Positions 45,638 through 58,320 of a stretch of DNA of 64,000 nucleotides are shown here, in pieces (the stretch's first letter is position 1; each line of letters opens with the position of its first letter). Made by a program: the position numbers and the translations under genes. Origin of the DNA: Scalesia atractyloides (Eukaryota; Streptophyta; Magnoliopsida; Asterales; Asteraceae); contig CAMTDV010000013.1 in the NCBI GenBank assembly GCA_947069175.1, forward strand, positions 31,261,725-31,325,724, in the 5' to 3' direction. The notes beneath the pieces are model-generated. The model searched no databases and was not told where the DNA came from. It was given only the letters and a program-made list of their open reading frames with translations.

Positions 45638-45650
45638 GGCTCTAATACCA
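45638..45650 (-). other. Mutated primer binding site, element 4
   Basis: TGGTATTAGAGCC on minus: one C-to-T change from the TGGTATCAGAGCC shared by the other three elements. Confidence 0.85.
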
Positions 45651-46733
45651 ATCTGTCACACCCCGACCCGTAGCGGAATAAGAGTCGGGGCATAATTGGG
45701 TTATCACCAAAGCTCATGATGTTTACTAATATGTTTCATATTTATTAAATCCAAATTACATTTCAAAGTTCCAAGTCAAATTCATACAATACAAGGAAAG
45801 GAAAAATTAACTAAACAAATCCATAATCTAAACTGGTTTATTCTTCTAAGCCGCCCTATATGTTTCTTGCTTCAACTTGATCACCTGTATCATGTGTAAA
45901 AATGGGAAATTTTGGGTCAACAAAAGTTGGCGAGTGAACCTTGTTTAAAACATTTGTTATTGATTTATTATTGTAATTTAATTTGGGAAAATTGTGCAAT
46001 AATCATATATGAACAAATGTATGTAAACATAACAATCACAAACCACCTTGCTTAAGCATAAAATAAGAATGACAATGTATATGTTGGCAACATCCCGTTC
46101 ACGCTCATAGGTAATGGGGAACGGACGGCCTATGCTAATGTATGTGAGATCAAGGCTCAATCAAACGGAGCCAATCTTAGTTGGCAACGCCTGGTTCACG
46201 CTCATAGGTAATGGGGAACAGCTCACGCTCATAGGTAATGGGGAGCGGCGGTCTATGAAATGTATGTACTGAAATGATAAATTAAATCTAAACTTCAACC
46301 ACACAAACAACGGATACATATTGAATACACATGATCATGAATATGATGGATGCACAGGTGTTTAATTAAATTAAATAAATAGCGACACATGATACACTCC
46401 AAAATGTGATTAAAACGGAGAATTGGTGGAGGTTCACTCACATTGGGTGCGTTTGTTTGAAGGTGTTGAATGCGCACGAGTTTAGAGGATTGATCGACGA
46501 GAGATAACTAACCAAATAAAATAACGAAAAGGTACAGTAAGTATGTGGATTTTATTAACTATTTTAATAGGATTTTTGGGTATATTTTTGTGAGTTTAAG
46601 GCTACTATCTATCTTTAAAAACGTTATTTTTAAGTATTTTTAATTGATTTTTAAATTAAATAAATAAATAAAAATAATAAAAAAATATTGATTTTTGACC
46701 GTTGACCGTTGACCGGTCCGGTCGATTATATAT

Positions 46734-47150
46734 GTGCGCTGGGTGAGACTCGAACCCGTGACCTCCCGTACGCGTGCACGCAGCTCTACCAACTGAGCTA
46801 CGTGTCTAACCCGAAATAATTCTGTTTTTAATTATACTTATATACTATTTAGATTTATCCAGAAATTAATTATTTTTAAAAATGGTTTTAAATGTATCGA
46901 ACCGGTGCTAACCACAGGTCTCGAACCCGGGACCTGTGGGTTAGCGTGCCACACAGTCCACCGCTGGACTGTGTGTCTAACTTGGTTAATAACTCGGTTT
47001 TTATTATACTTAACATGATTTTGGGAGTTAACCCGGTTCAGTTAAAAAGACATTTTTTTTATAACAAGAGAGTAAAGCTAGGACAGGATTCGAACTCGCG
47101 CCGTATGTGTATATGTTTGCACACAGTCCACCGCTGGACTGTGTGTCTAA
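46734..47150 (-). other. Three sense-oriented tRNA-like modules, element 4 5' LTR
   Basis: About 46734-46810 (tRNA-Lys-like), 46906-46980 and 47078-47150. The D-arm hairpin CACAGTCC-ACCGCT-GGACTGTG is perfect in the second and third. Confidence 0.7.
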
Positions 47151-48010
47151 CTTGTTCATTAAACCGATTTTAATTAGCCTTATATTATACCGCGTCTTCG
47201 TCTTCTTCGTTAACTTTACCCAGAAAACGAAGTCCACTATTTTGACTGATTTATGCCTAATCTGATTTTCAAACTTTATAAGTAATTTAAAGATAACGAA
47301 TGGAGAGAGTTTGGGGGATAGGATGTACCGATCAGTGATTTTCATAGAATTCCGGCAGAGGTCCGTCGCTCTGATTGTGAACTCCGGCTGTTGAAATCAA
47401 TTAACAGTTATGTTCGATTATTTATGATGTTGAGGTACGTAATCAAAGTTTAACAGAAGTTTGAAAGATCATACCAGCTCTCAGTGTGTTTCCGGAAGTT
47501 TCAGAAATTTTCCGGCGAAGGTAGGAATTTCGACAAACGTTGACTGGGATTGATTCTGATGGTGGAGTTGTGTTAGAGACAGATTAATCAAATGATTGAA
47601 ACAGAAAGAGTCGAAGGAATTACCGTGTGGATGTGAGTCTCGGTTTTCCGGCGACTTGCAGATATTTTCAGGCGAGTGAATTTTCGTCGAGAAAAGGTGC
47701 GATTCTGAGCGAAAAGGCTACCAGTGGATTGTGGGTGAATTTATAGGGAGAAATCGAGATGTATGGGGTCTGAATTCAGTCTCGATTCAAGGTCAGCCGT
47801 TCTCCGGCGGTTACGACTGATGTCGCGGGTTCAGACGTCGGTTATAACCGTTGTTAAAGTTAATTCTTCGGTTAAATTGGAAGAAAACGTTAATTATCGG
47901 CGAAGTCGTCGGGATTTCCGACGACTGCTAATTGGGCGCGATTTTGACTGAGTTTGACTTCCGTGTTTTATTATTTGAATTAATTGATTCGATATGATAT
48001 CAAAAAATTA

Positions 48011-48090
48011 AAGTGGCGGAGTGGTTGATTGTGTGAACGTTAAGTCTTTGGGGATTTCCGGCTGACCCGGGTTCGACTCCCGGCAGCCGG
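48011..48090 (+). other. Antisense class-II-like tRNA module, element 4 5' LTR
   Basis: Copy of 39866-39943 with identical A and T arm motifs. Confidence 0.66.
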
Positions 48091-49593
48091 TTTTCCTTTT
48101 TAATTAATTTATTTTTATTTTTTTACAATTATAATTTATATTTCTAATTTGTTTATTAATTATGTATCGTTTAAAATTAAAATAAGTCATAAATAAACAA
48201 CAAAAATTTTAAAACTGGTTGTTCGGTTATTAAACGAAGCGGGTTTCGAAAACCCGTTTTTTGACGGATGTTACAGGTATTAGAAAACCCGACCCTAAAC
48301 CTAACCGAACCCGGGTATTTAGGGTATACATTTTTTGTATAAAACCCGTACCCGAACTTGACCCGGGTATTGTCAATACCCAATTTTATAGAACCCGGTC
48401 GTAACCGAATCCGGTTCCATACCAGAACCAGGTATCCAAAAAACCCGATTTGTGCACCCCTACTTATGCTTTCTATAGACTCACGCTTTTTCATGTGACA
48501 CCCTACGCAATAATCCCTTGTACTCTCATGTGACTCAAAGTTGTAAACCCACATTGAGTACAACCATAAGATTTATAATAAATGTACAAAGCTTGATATA
48601 CAAGCTTTAATGCAACAAAATATTACAAAGTATATAATATTTAATATATATTTATATAATATATAATTTTATTATTGTTACTAGCTAATAATTACACTAA
48701 TAAAGTAGATTGGGGAGTCAAAAGCAACACCCCTACTATAATATCTCATAGTCAATGTTATTGATAGGACACTTATGTCATCCGATTTGGGGATGAGCCA
48801 CAAGGGATTGGTCAAGGTTATGGTGATGAGTCCATTTATATATACACATGTATGTATATAAAGTTTTTTTTTTCCAAAAGAGTGCTATGGGTAAAAGTAT
48901 TTACCAAAATGGCGTTGCTTCAAAAATATTTATTAAAATGATGTTTTTAAAAAATAAATCTTGTTTTTCTCAATCCTAATGTTATTGGATAACTATATTT
49001 TGATAGAATAAAACTTCTTTAATATTTTAAAAAAGCAGGTTTTCTTTTTATTAAATAAACCCATATTTTTAACATTTCTTTTATTCTTTTACTAAATAAA
49101 CATATTTACTATTCATTATTATTATTTTTAATCTTGCTGCTCTCACGAACACGATGTTTGCTACATTATTAAGAAAACGAGATATGTAAAAATTAAGAAA
49201 TAATACATTTAAACACTGCATCAAAATACGAAACCCACATTATTGGTATATAATATGTAAAAGACAATGAATATATTCATGTGAAACTATCTTTAAGAGA
49301 ATGACATCGCATTTTTTTATATTACTTTCAAATTTTTATGCTAGATAAATTCACTGTGTATATAACCTAGATTATTTCAATTTTTCACAACTTTTTATAT
49401 ACATATATGCCTTACTTTCTAATGTTTTTTATTTGCTTTCTAAATTTATTTGATGTGATTTTTCTAATCTGTATTAACATGAGTTGATTGATGAAATTAT
49501 AAATAAATATAATCATCACATTTGAAATCAATGGATTGAGAAAATAGTAATTTATCAATAGCAAGAACAATGTTTGCCACATCATTATCATTA

Positions 49594-51641
49594 GCGGTAG
49601 GAGCACAGCGTGATAAACCAAGTTCCACACGTTTTATAACGTGAAACACCGTCGCCACCCCTGTTTTTCACGTGTGGAATTTAAAACGTGTTGTCAAGAT
49701 CACGCGTGGAATTGAAAAAATTACCGTTGAAAACAACCGTTGGGTGATAAGTTATACCATTTTTTTTCTTTTGCTACATATATATACACACAATACAATT
49801 TTAAAATACAAACAATACAATCATTCTAACACAAAAATACAATCTTTCAAACTTCAATTAAACCCAAAATAGAATGTTCAAGCAAACGAGGTTCGGGTTC
49901 CAAGAAAAACCCGTACGACCGAAGGTTCAAGCTAATCTTGGTGAGTCGGCGAGATTTCAGTTGCAATACGAACCCGACCCAATCTCGTCATTTCAAACCC
50001 AATTGTTTCCCAACCAACCATTTCAAACCCAATAATATCAAAACCAACATTTCATTCCATCATTTCAACCTCAACAATTTCAAGCACAACCATTTCAAAC
50101 CCACCATTTCAACATCGACCGATTAGAAGATAGCAATCTCATCCACCAATTCGCCAGTGCATACCGCGAACCACACCAACAACTAGATGACGATAACGAT
50201 AGTGAACCAGTTCAAGAAGATGAAGAAGAAGGAGACAATCAAGAAGTTGAAATCGTCCCAACAATTGTTGGGAGACCATGAGAGCGAGAGAGGATCGCCT
50301 TTGTCAAGGCATACTTGCACACCTCCGAAAATAAAAAAAAACATTTGAATGAACAAAGACAAGACTTGTTTTGAAGACGAGTTATATCTCCCTTTGCCAA
50401 ACTTCCCAGTTCGAACGAAACATGGATCAGATGACTTCGAAGTGGGGAGATTTGAACCAAAAAATGAATAAATTTAATGCTTGCTTTATTCAATTGGTAC
50501 GTCTTTTAACTTATCTCTATATGTTTTTTTTAGTTTTTTAGAACTGAAAACTTTTTTTTTATTTTTTTAAACCAAAAATTGTTTTCTTTTATTTTTTAAA
50601 ACAGAAAACGGTTTTTTTTATTTTTTAAAACCGAAAACTGTTTTTTTTTTTTTTTATAAAACAGAACCCTTTTTTATTTTTTGAGACAGAAAACATTTTT
50701 TTTTATTTTTCCAAAACAAAAAGTTGTTATTTTTTATCTTGTTTAATAAAATAGAATTTTTTTTTCTGTAGACCCAAAATCCACAAAGTGGAGCGAGCGA
50801 GGCGACTGTCATAAAAAAACGTCTTAGAAGAGTCTTGCCGGACATACAAGCATAAAACATTTCCATACATTACGGCATGGGCGGTTGCGAGACATCACCC
50901 GAAGTGGGAGCCGGTTGACTTGGTCAACATGCATGGGCCGACGGCTCCAAGAAGAAGAGGAGGTCCCAAAAGATCAAAAACTTCCGAGTCCGGTAAGATG
51001 CCCGAAATTAATTTGAACGACGAACCCGATCAAGATGATACACCCACAAGGCCGCGTCGCAAGAAAAGTGGTGATTCGTCAAGTAGAGGAAATGCTGCGG
51101 TGGCAGAGACCATCACCGAATTCAAAGAGACTAAATTGGTGGAAATGGTTGAATTCAAAGAAAGAAGAGAAAAACTTGCAGCGGCAAAACTTAAACGTGA
51201 GCAGGCATATATGAGACACTTGACCGAAAGTGAAAAAAAATAGGGATTTAAACGTCTTGTTACAACCGCATAACACTCTCGACGAACAGTTTAAGTCGAT
51301 CGTACTTCAACACAAACGCGAGATATGTGAAAAGTGAGTTTGGGATATGTCGTAGATTTTTTAGGTTTTTTTTTAGTTTGTAATTTTTAGTTTTTTTTAA
51401 GTTTGTAATTTAGGATTTATTTAAATGAAATTTATGTTTTATAATTTTATTGTTTTATTCTTAATTTATAATTTAAAATTTTATTGTTTTATTCTTAATT
51501 TATAACTTTAAAAAAACCATCACTAGTGATGTTTTTTACTAAAATCTATCACTAGTGATGGAATAAAACTCGATGAAATAGTGGAACTTGATTGTGTGTT
51601 GTGAGTGGTGGAATTCCATCGCTAATGAAGCGCCCCTACCC
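49594..51641 (+). mobile_element. PIF/Harbinger-type element carrying only ORF1
   Basis: TTA duplication at 49591-49593 and 51642-51644. Ends GCGGTAGGAGCAC and, reversed, GGGTAGGGGCGC. Inside is one decayed Myb/SANT-like gene; no DDE transposase. 3-bp TTA duplications are characteristic of the superfamily. Confidence 0.65.
49874..51337 (+). pseudogene. PIF/Harbinger ORF1 (Myb/SANT-like DNA-binding protein), two exons, decayed
   Basis: Exon 1 49874-50496: a Phe/Gln-rich N-terminus (FQTQ, QPQQFQAQPFQT), acidic stretch, then the Myb-like region (AFVKAYLHTSENKKKH ... DQMTSKWGDLNQKMNKFNAC). Intron about 50497-50771 with GT..TGTAG ends and six T/A-rich repeats of ~38 bp. Exon 2 begins with NPQSGASEATVIKKR and continues with AWAVARHHPKWEP, then PRRRGGPKRSKTSESG, a lysine-rich helix (KERREKLAAAKLKREQAY) and QHKREICEK at the end. 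At least three in-frame stops (two replace conserved Trp) and several frameshifts make it inactive. In intact elements this protein helps the transposase bind DNA. Confidence 0.75.
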
Positions 51642-52028
51642 TTAGCAGGATATGAAAAATCTATTTTTAATAATTTTACTTTTTATTAAATAATCATATA
51701 TTTCTAATATTCTATTTTATTTTTAATGAATAACATACATTGAAGTTTGGTTAAAAAATCTGATCAAAACAACTATTTGCCACAACATTAGGATTAGTAA
51801 GATATTTAAAAATAATTTATAATTCCACTTTATATATAATCTCAGTTAGGATAAGATCAATTTCAAAAAAGTTTTATTTTTATCAAAAACATACTTTATC
51901 TAATAAAATTAGAAGTGAGAAAAAATATTTTTTTTCAAAAACACTGTTATAGTAAATATTTTTGGAGCAATACCATTTTGGTAAATATTTTTTCCCATAA
52001 CACTCTTTTAGAAAGAAACTCTATGTAT

Positions 52029-52909
52029 TGTTGAAAAAAATTTTCGTGTTAATGGATATTAATTTAATGAAATTATAATTTAGTAAAATTGTAATTATTT
52101 ACTAGACTCTTCATGTGGATGATAAACTCTTAAGTAGAGTTTTTATGTTAATTGATTTATTATTATTAGAGTTTATGTCTCTAATAAAATCTCTAATTAA
52201 GTGAAACTTTTCACTACTCACAACTCTTGTAAAAAAATGGTAGGCTATGTGCTTTATTTGATTTATGAGAAAACTACAAAAGAAAGATAATATGTATGAA
52301 GAATTCTTGGAGAAGTTGTGATGACTTGAACATCCACATGTTGAGAATTATAGAGAGATAAGTTTTCTCTACTCGATTCCATCACTTTCGTATCATTATT
52401 TTTCCACAAGTTCAAATACTATAATTTTATCCGGTGTAACCTCGGGCACGTGAGCCATCTCCGGCAGTGCATACTACTTCGGTTGTTGTACCCTGGGAAA
52501 CAGACGCGTCGTCTTTAGTAGAGACGCGAAATCTGTTTTAAGGGAAGCGTGTTGAACACGTGCCTCAGCTACAACCATCAACACTTGTTTGTTCATTTTG
52601 TAGGAAATTATTGTATAAGAATATGTGGTTCAAGACCTCGTTGAACCCCACACAAAGGATCATACAAGGAGACGCGATTCAAGAGTTAGTTGAAGAGTAC
52701 ACAACGGACCATACAAGAAGACGCGATTAAGGTCTTATTGAAGATCTTGGCTTGAATCAATTTAGTTACATATGTTGTATTATATATATATTATTTCGTT
52801 TAGATTTGTTCATGGTACGTGTACTATAATTTCCCAAATATGTAAAGAGAGTATCTTTACTATTTTTATTTATATATTTTATTATTACAATTGTAACCCA
52901 TTTCCTACA
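52029..52909 (+). repeat. Element 5 5' LTR (881 bp)
   Basis: Near-copy of 57442-58320 with scattered substitutions. It contains AGACGCG repeats and two related direct repeats around GATCATACAAGGAGACGCGA and GACCATACAAGAAGACGCGA. Confidence 0.9.
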
Positions 52910-53149
52910 AACTTAAAACAGATTTAGTGAGATTGTTGCTACAATCTTAAAACCTTATTTATATGGATTTTAGGTTCACGAAAGGATTTATAATAAAAAA
53001 ATAATTTTAGAGACTATGATCTTATAAATATTGTTTTGGGAAATATGTATGTAGTACAACTTGATGTGTTTGGATTTATTGAGATTGAGTACAATCTTAA
53101 ATCCTATACCGTGATACAAAACGAATAATTTTGGTTCAACCGTTTGGTT

Positions 53150-54500
53150 TTTAAACGATTTTGGAATTGTTAATTTTTTCTAACCTTTGTGTTAGAACGG
53201 GTTTATTAGTGTAAACCATGCGTTTTTTGTAAACGTTAAATTTCTCTAACTTGTGTGTTAGAACGGAATTATGGGTGCAAACCATACGTTTTTTGTGAAC
53301 GTTAAATTCTCTTGAGTAGAATTTTCATGTCTTTAAATAAGAGTTTTATGTTACTTGAGTTTTATGTATCTAATTAAGTCTTTATTTAAAGTAAACTCTT
53401 TATCCATCCATGGATTTATAACATAAACTTTAATGATTCTAACACGAGTGTTAGAATGGTTTATATGCTTTTGATATAAACTAATATGTCTTATAATGAT
53501 TCTTATAGTCATATATTTCTAAATGAGCGTGTTAGAATTGTGTTTTATATATAAACTGATATGTTTTGTAACAATTTCTGTAATCGTTTATTTCTAACGA
53601 GCTTGTTAGAACCTATTGGTATGATAATGGTTAATATAATCATTTATTTCTAACAGGTATGTTTGAACATATTTATTGATAAGAATTATAACAATTTTTG
53701 TAATTGTTTGTTTCTAACAAAAGTGTTAGAAACAGTTTATAAAATATGCAAATGATTTTTGTAATCATTTGTCTTCCAACATGCGTGTTAGAAACGGTTC
53801 ATGAAAAGTATTTGTTTGGAAGCAATTTTTAGTTGTTTATTTTTTAACATGTGTATTACAAGTGACTTATTTATATGAACCATATATGTGTTTATAACAA
53901 GTCGAATTAACATTTAGTGGAAATGTTAATATTTCTAACGTGCACGTTAGATTTCTTTTTCTTTTTAACATGATTGTTAAAAATTGTTAGAATACAAATG
54001 CTTTGAAATGTTTTATGTAAACATTTTATATAAGTAATTTGTTGTATAATTTTTTTTAATGAATATAAACACATTAATGCTTTGCGTGGTTTATAAATAA
54101 AAAGTCATACATTGAAGTTAATGTTTAATTGGCTTCAAGAATTAAATCACCATAAAGTGATGGTGTTGTTGTATGGGATTTATCACTAACTTTAATTTGT
54201 GATTTCTAAATCCAAATGGTCATGTTATATATATATATATATATATATAATGACTTAAATTTTCTAACACGTGTGTTAGAAAATGTGTATCACAAATACA
54301 AGGTTAGAGATTGTTCATTATATAAGCCACAATGAATGGAAATGTTTTATGTAAACATATAATTGCCTATGTGTGCATTAAAAATGATGAGAAATGGTTT
54401 ATTTTATAAACTTTATCATTGTAAAACGTTTTATGTAAACGTTCGATTCTATATGTGCCGTTATAACATTTTTTTTTCTAACATGCGTGTTAGAAAACGT
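53150..54500 (+). repeat. Array of paired hairpins in element 5
   Basis: About thirteen copies of a TTTCTAAC-n-GTGTTAGAA palindrome (near 53180, 53245, 53437, 53517, 53590, 53648, 53709, 53772, 53840, 53930, 53965, 54257, 54475). Between 53490 and 53860 each is preceded by a second small stem such as AACAATT-TTTGT-AATTGTT (53690) or AATGATT-TTTGT-AATCATT (53751), giving a ~65-75-bp composite unit. Confidence 0.8.
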
Positions 54501-57064
54501 TTAGTACATGCATAGTAAGACTAAATAATATAAAACCATTTGATATTTTGGGTTTTGATTCATGTTTTCATAAACCATAATTGATATTATTAATATAGTA
54601 TATTGCAAAACTAAAGAAATTTTTTAGAGTGTTTTTTAAAAACAAAGTTTTGCATAGTATTGATAATTAAAATGGTTCGCTACTCTTGCTAGAAATAGCA
54701 TATGATGAAAAAAGTAATAATCTCGTGATATTATTTGGTAGAAAACAACTTGGTGTTGTTGTGAACAAATTTAATTGTTTAAGTATACCACTTAAATGTA
54801 GTCTTTGTAACAACTTGGTGTTGTTTTATGTAGAAATGTCCAAGTTTAAAGTTTCGAGATGAAATGAGAAACTTGTACTTACAAGGGCATGGAGTCTTAT
54901 TGATGGAGTATCTCAAGACATGTCATGGGACGAGATCGTTGAAAAGATTTTGGTCAGATTATAAAGTGTTGAAGATAAAAGCACTTTGATATTTGATGAT
55001 ATTTAATGTCTACATAACGTATATGCGTCCGTTTAAATTTCAAAAGTGTTTGGTACTTATGATTCAATTTCCAATGCACTTTATTGTTTTGTGTTCAATA
55101 TCTTCGGATAACACATGCAATTTCAAAGAAATAAATCATAAATGTTTGTGACATATAAATTATTTTTGTGGAAAGTAATTATAATGTCAACTATATATTG
55201 TTTAAAAGAATATGGTTTTAAACGGATAGTACATGAAAATATTTGGACATAAACAACTTGAGAGTTGTTGCATTGACTAAAATTCAAAGACGAGACATTA
55301 AATGTGTAACCACATCATGGGTGAGTAGTGAGTGTATTGAGATGAAATACACAAACGAGATTCATGTCGAAATACTTCGTTAGAAGTCTTTGAAAAATTC
55401 ACAAGTTTGAATTATAACATATGAAAGTAAAAGTACTATATGTTATTGTATACCTTTATTAAATCTTGCGAGATTTATACGTAGATGCGTCTACCACTTG
55501 ATTATGGAAATTTACCTTCGTTTGGGAGAGCATCCAAAATATACATATCTCCTAATGAATAACAATAGATGTGTGCAAATCACTTATGGCAAAAAGAATG
55601 AATGCCATGTTGTTGAGTGTGGATCTAGTTGACTCTATCTTCCACACAATAGTGATTGTAAACGAGGAACATTCATATTGTTGGCGATGAGTGTGTTCAC
55701 CAAGTGACTTGGATTAAGACTTATGTTTAAGTACTTATGAGTCAATGGTAAAGCGTTGGAGATCAAAGGTAAACAAGTTATGTTCTTTAATTGAATGATA
55801 AAATTTAGCTATGTGCTATATACAATAATTTATGAGACCTTCCTAAATATTGATGTTTTAGGATTATGAATAAGTTTCATTATTTTGTCTTAACAAGGGA
55901 TGAATGTTACAAAGTGATATTATGATATCATTGGGGACATGCTAAAGTATTGTAGTCTAAAGCATGCTAGACTAGTACTTGGTTAATTATGGGTCTTGAC
56001 GGAGACTAATTAACTCTAAACATTCAAAGGTGTATGAACACAAAAAGAATTTGTGTATAGACAAAGTTGAGAGAGAATATTCATTCATTACAAGGAAAAG
56101 GCATGTAACTTTTGAAGAGTTTGTTCGAAAAGCTAATGAGGAGAACTTATTGGCTAGGCTTATTCTAGATGTTAAATTAGAATTATTCTAAGTTGGTGAC
56201 AAACTTATGACAATGGCATGTGTTGCTTTGGTCAGCTCGGAAGCTTATGTAAGCTAATGCAATATGAGTTGAATTCACTGATATAATGAGTTGATCTTGT
56301 TCAATCATATGTGTATAAATGTCGGAAGTTACGGAAATGTTGATTAAACGGCAAGAAATGTGGGGGAGGATCGATTTAAGAAAAACAACCCTATAAGGGT
56401 ATGTAGAAATGGTTTTCATTACCCCATCTGGATGTTATCCAATAACATTTAAATGTGGGGGTGTCTTGCATTTGTACCATAAAATTTTGGCAATAAGGAT
56501 TTTGTAATCAAATCTAACATTGCAAACAAACGACTAAGTGGAGGACACAAAGGTCGTAGTGCATAACGGAGATGTGTTTGCCTTAAATGATACGCATATC
56601 TTACAAAGACATATATTATAACTAGATTCAGATGGCCACTGAGGTTGTAGTCTTAGTAATTGACTATAGGCAAAATTAACTTATGAGTTAAGAACACATC
56701 ATGACAACTGATCTAAAATACGCAAAGCTATTTGTAATGACTAGACAAAGTCAAAGATAATGTTATGGATCCAACAACCTGAGGGTTTATTAGAGATCAA
56801 GTTGTGGAATGAGACTAAAGCCCATGGAAAAGGGTGTGTGAAGGAAACCTAACTTAGTTAAATGGAGATCCCAAGATCTAAGTTCAATAAAACAACTAAT
56901 TCATATGCCTAAGGGTGGTTACTTTGGGGGCATAGCTGATATGCATAAGCTAGTTTATATGGTTATATACACCCCTTAAACGATAAAAGGGTGTTTAAAT
57001 ACATCCTAGTTCATTCCTATGAAATTCAGTGACAAATTGTGAGGCCAAGCATATTATGTGTTAA

Positions 57065-57463
57065 ATGATTTTCCGTAATCATGGTAACCACGATGCTTTT
57101 AATGATTTAAGGAAATCACCTATGTTAGAGAGAAGTGGGGTCGCTTTGAATGGAATTGGGGGCACAATTCCTAGAGCTCTCGCACAACCAGGAAAGTGTT
57201 CCACGACCATTATTGGACACGACTATGAGGGGATGACCCGGTTAAGAAGAGTATTGTGTGAAGTGTATTGTCGTCTATACAAATGGGAGTTTGTTCAAGG
57301 ACATCGCATCTACAAAAGAAGACTAAGTATGCTTCACAACAGAAAGTTCAAAGGGAACACCTACTTATCTGGCAATACTCAACTATCGAGGTTCCATTGG
57401 AAATTTATGTGTTTTGAACGATCTCCATTCATGTTGGGGATTGTTGGAAATTTTGTAGTGTGA
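57065..57463 (+). other. 132-codon open frame at 3' end of element 5, not recognised
   Basis: Open frame running into the 3' LTR start. I recognise no domain, and it crosses the polypurine tract and LTR boundary, so it is more likely chance or a relic than a gene. Nearby text (CCTAAGGGTGGTTACTTTGG) is the sort of conserved non-coding sequence found in large retrotransposon derivatives. Confidence 0.3.
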
Positions 57464-58320
57464 ATGGATATTAATTTAGTGAAATTATAATTTAATAAAA
57501 TTATAATTATTTACTAGACTCTTCATGTGGATTATAAACTTTTAAGTAGAGTTTTTATGTTAATTTATTTGTTATTATTAGAGTTTATGTCTCTAATAAA
57601 ATTTCTAATTAAGTGAAACTTTTCACTACTCACAACTCTTGTAAAAAAATGGTAGGCTATGTGCTTCATTTGATTTATGAGAAAACTATAAGAGAAAGAT
57701 AATATGTATGAAGAATTCTTAGAGAAGTTGTGAAGACTTGAACATCCACATGTTGAGAATTATAGAGAGATAAGTTTTCTCTACTCAATTCCATCACTTT
57801 CGTATCATTATTTTTCCACAAGTTCAAATACTATAATTTTATCCGGTGTAACCTTGGGCACGTGAGCCATCTCCGACAGTGCATACTGCTTCGGTTGTTG
57901 TACCCTGGGAAACAGACGCGTTGTCTTTAGTAGAGACGCGAAATCTGTTTTAAAGGAAGCGTGTTGAACACGTGCCTCAGCTACAACCGTCAACACTTGT
58001 TTGTTCATTTTGTAGAAAATTATTGTATAAGAATATATGGTTCAAGACCTCGTTGAAGCCCACACAAAGGATCATACAAGGAGACGCGATTCAAGAGTTC
58101 GTTGAAGACTACACAACGGACCATACAAGAAGACGCGGTTAAGGCTCTTGTTGAAGACTTTGGCTTAAATCAATTTAGTTACATATGTTGTATTATATAT
58201 ATTATTTTGTTTAGATTTGTTCATGGTACGTGTACTATAATTTCCCAAATATGTAAAGAGAATATCTTTATTATTTTTATTTATATAATTTTTTATTAAA
58301 ATTGTGACCCATTTCCTACA
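57442..58320 (+). repeat. Element 5 3' LTR (879 bp)
   Basis: TGTTGGAAATTTTGTAG...CATTTCCTACA; pairs with 52029-52909. Confidence 0.9.

Larger units (their letters stand above)
37500..48275 (-). mobile_element. Element 4: Ty3/gypsy (chromovirus, Tekay-like) gag-pol retrotransposon, defective
   Basis: Perfect target duplication GGTAT at 37495-37499 and 48276-48280, inside the hAT element. LTRs 37500-40129 and 45654-48275; gag-pol between on minus. The polyprotein would be one continuous Gag-Pro-RT-RH-IN frame; it is broken by two in-frame nonsense codons and, near its end, a stop plus a one-base deletion. Confidence 0.94.
45654..48275 (-). repeat. Element 4 5' LTR (2622 bp)
   Basis: Direct copy of 37500-40129 with scattered small differences. 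The GGCTC hairpin here (46147-46176) has one stem base changed (GAGCCAATCT). Confidence 0.93.
36838..48462. mobile_element. Non-autonomous hAT-type element split by element 4
   Basis: Perfect 8-bp duplication CTTATGCT at 36830-36837 and 48463-48470. Terminal repeats TAGTGGTGCACAAAA (left) and TAGGGGTGCACAAAT (right, reversed). Without element 4 it is ~0.84 kb, made largely of ACCCGAACCCG-type repeats and GGGTATT motifs, with no transposase. 8-bp duplications and TAGNGGTG-type ends fit the hAT superfamily. Confidence 0.85.
48858..52025. mobile_element. DNA transposon with long terminal inverted repeats, class uncertain (Mutator-like?)
   Basis: About 165 bp at each end are inverted and ~80% alike (AAAAGAGTGCTATGGG, TATTTACCAAAATGG). 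An 11-bp match CATGTATGTAT flanks it at 48847-48857 and, beyond the later LTR insertion, at 58323-58333; this would be a long target duplication, but the sequence is a simple repeat. Apart from the nested Harbinger element no coding is seen. Long TIRs with 9-11-bp duplications are a Mutator trait. Confidence 0.5.
52029..58320 (+). mobile_element. Element 5: non-coding LTR retrotransposon (LARD-like, possibly copia-derived)
   Basis: LTRs 52029-52909 and 57442-58320 (TGTTG...CCTACA), flanked by TGTAT / TGCAT, a 5-bp duplication with one mismatch. Before the 3' LTR lies ATGTTGGGGAT, a polypurine-like tract typical of copia-type elements. No clear primer site follows the 5' LTR. The 4.5-kb interior has no recognisable gag or pol and only short frames. 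Confidence 0.82.

Noticed and set aside
51533..51560. ATCACTAGTGAT palindromes as a protein-binding operator
   Set aside because: Two short palindromes near the Harbinger right end are likely part of subterminal transposon sequence; nothing further supports a regulatory role.
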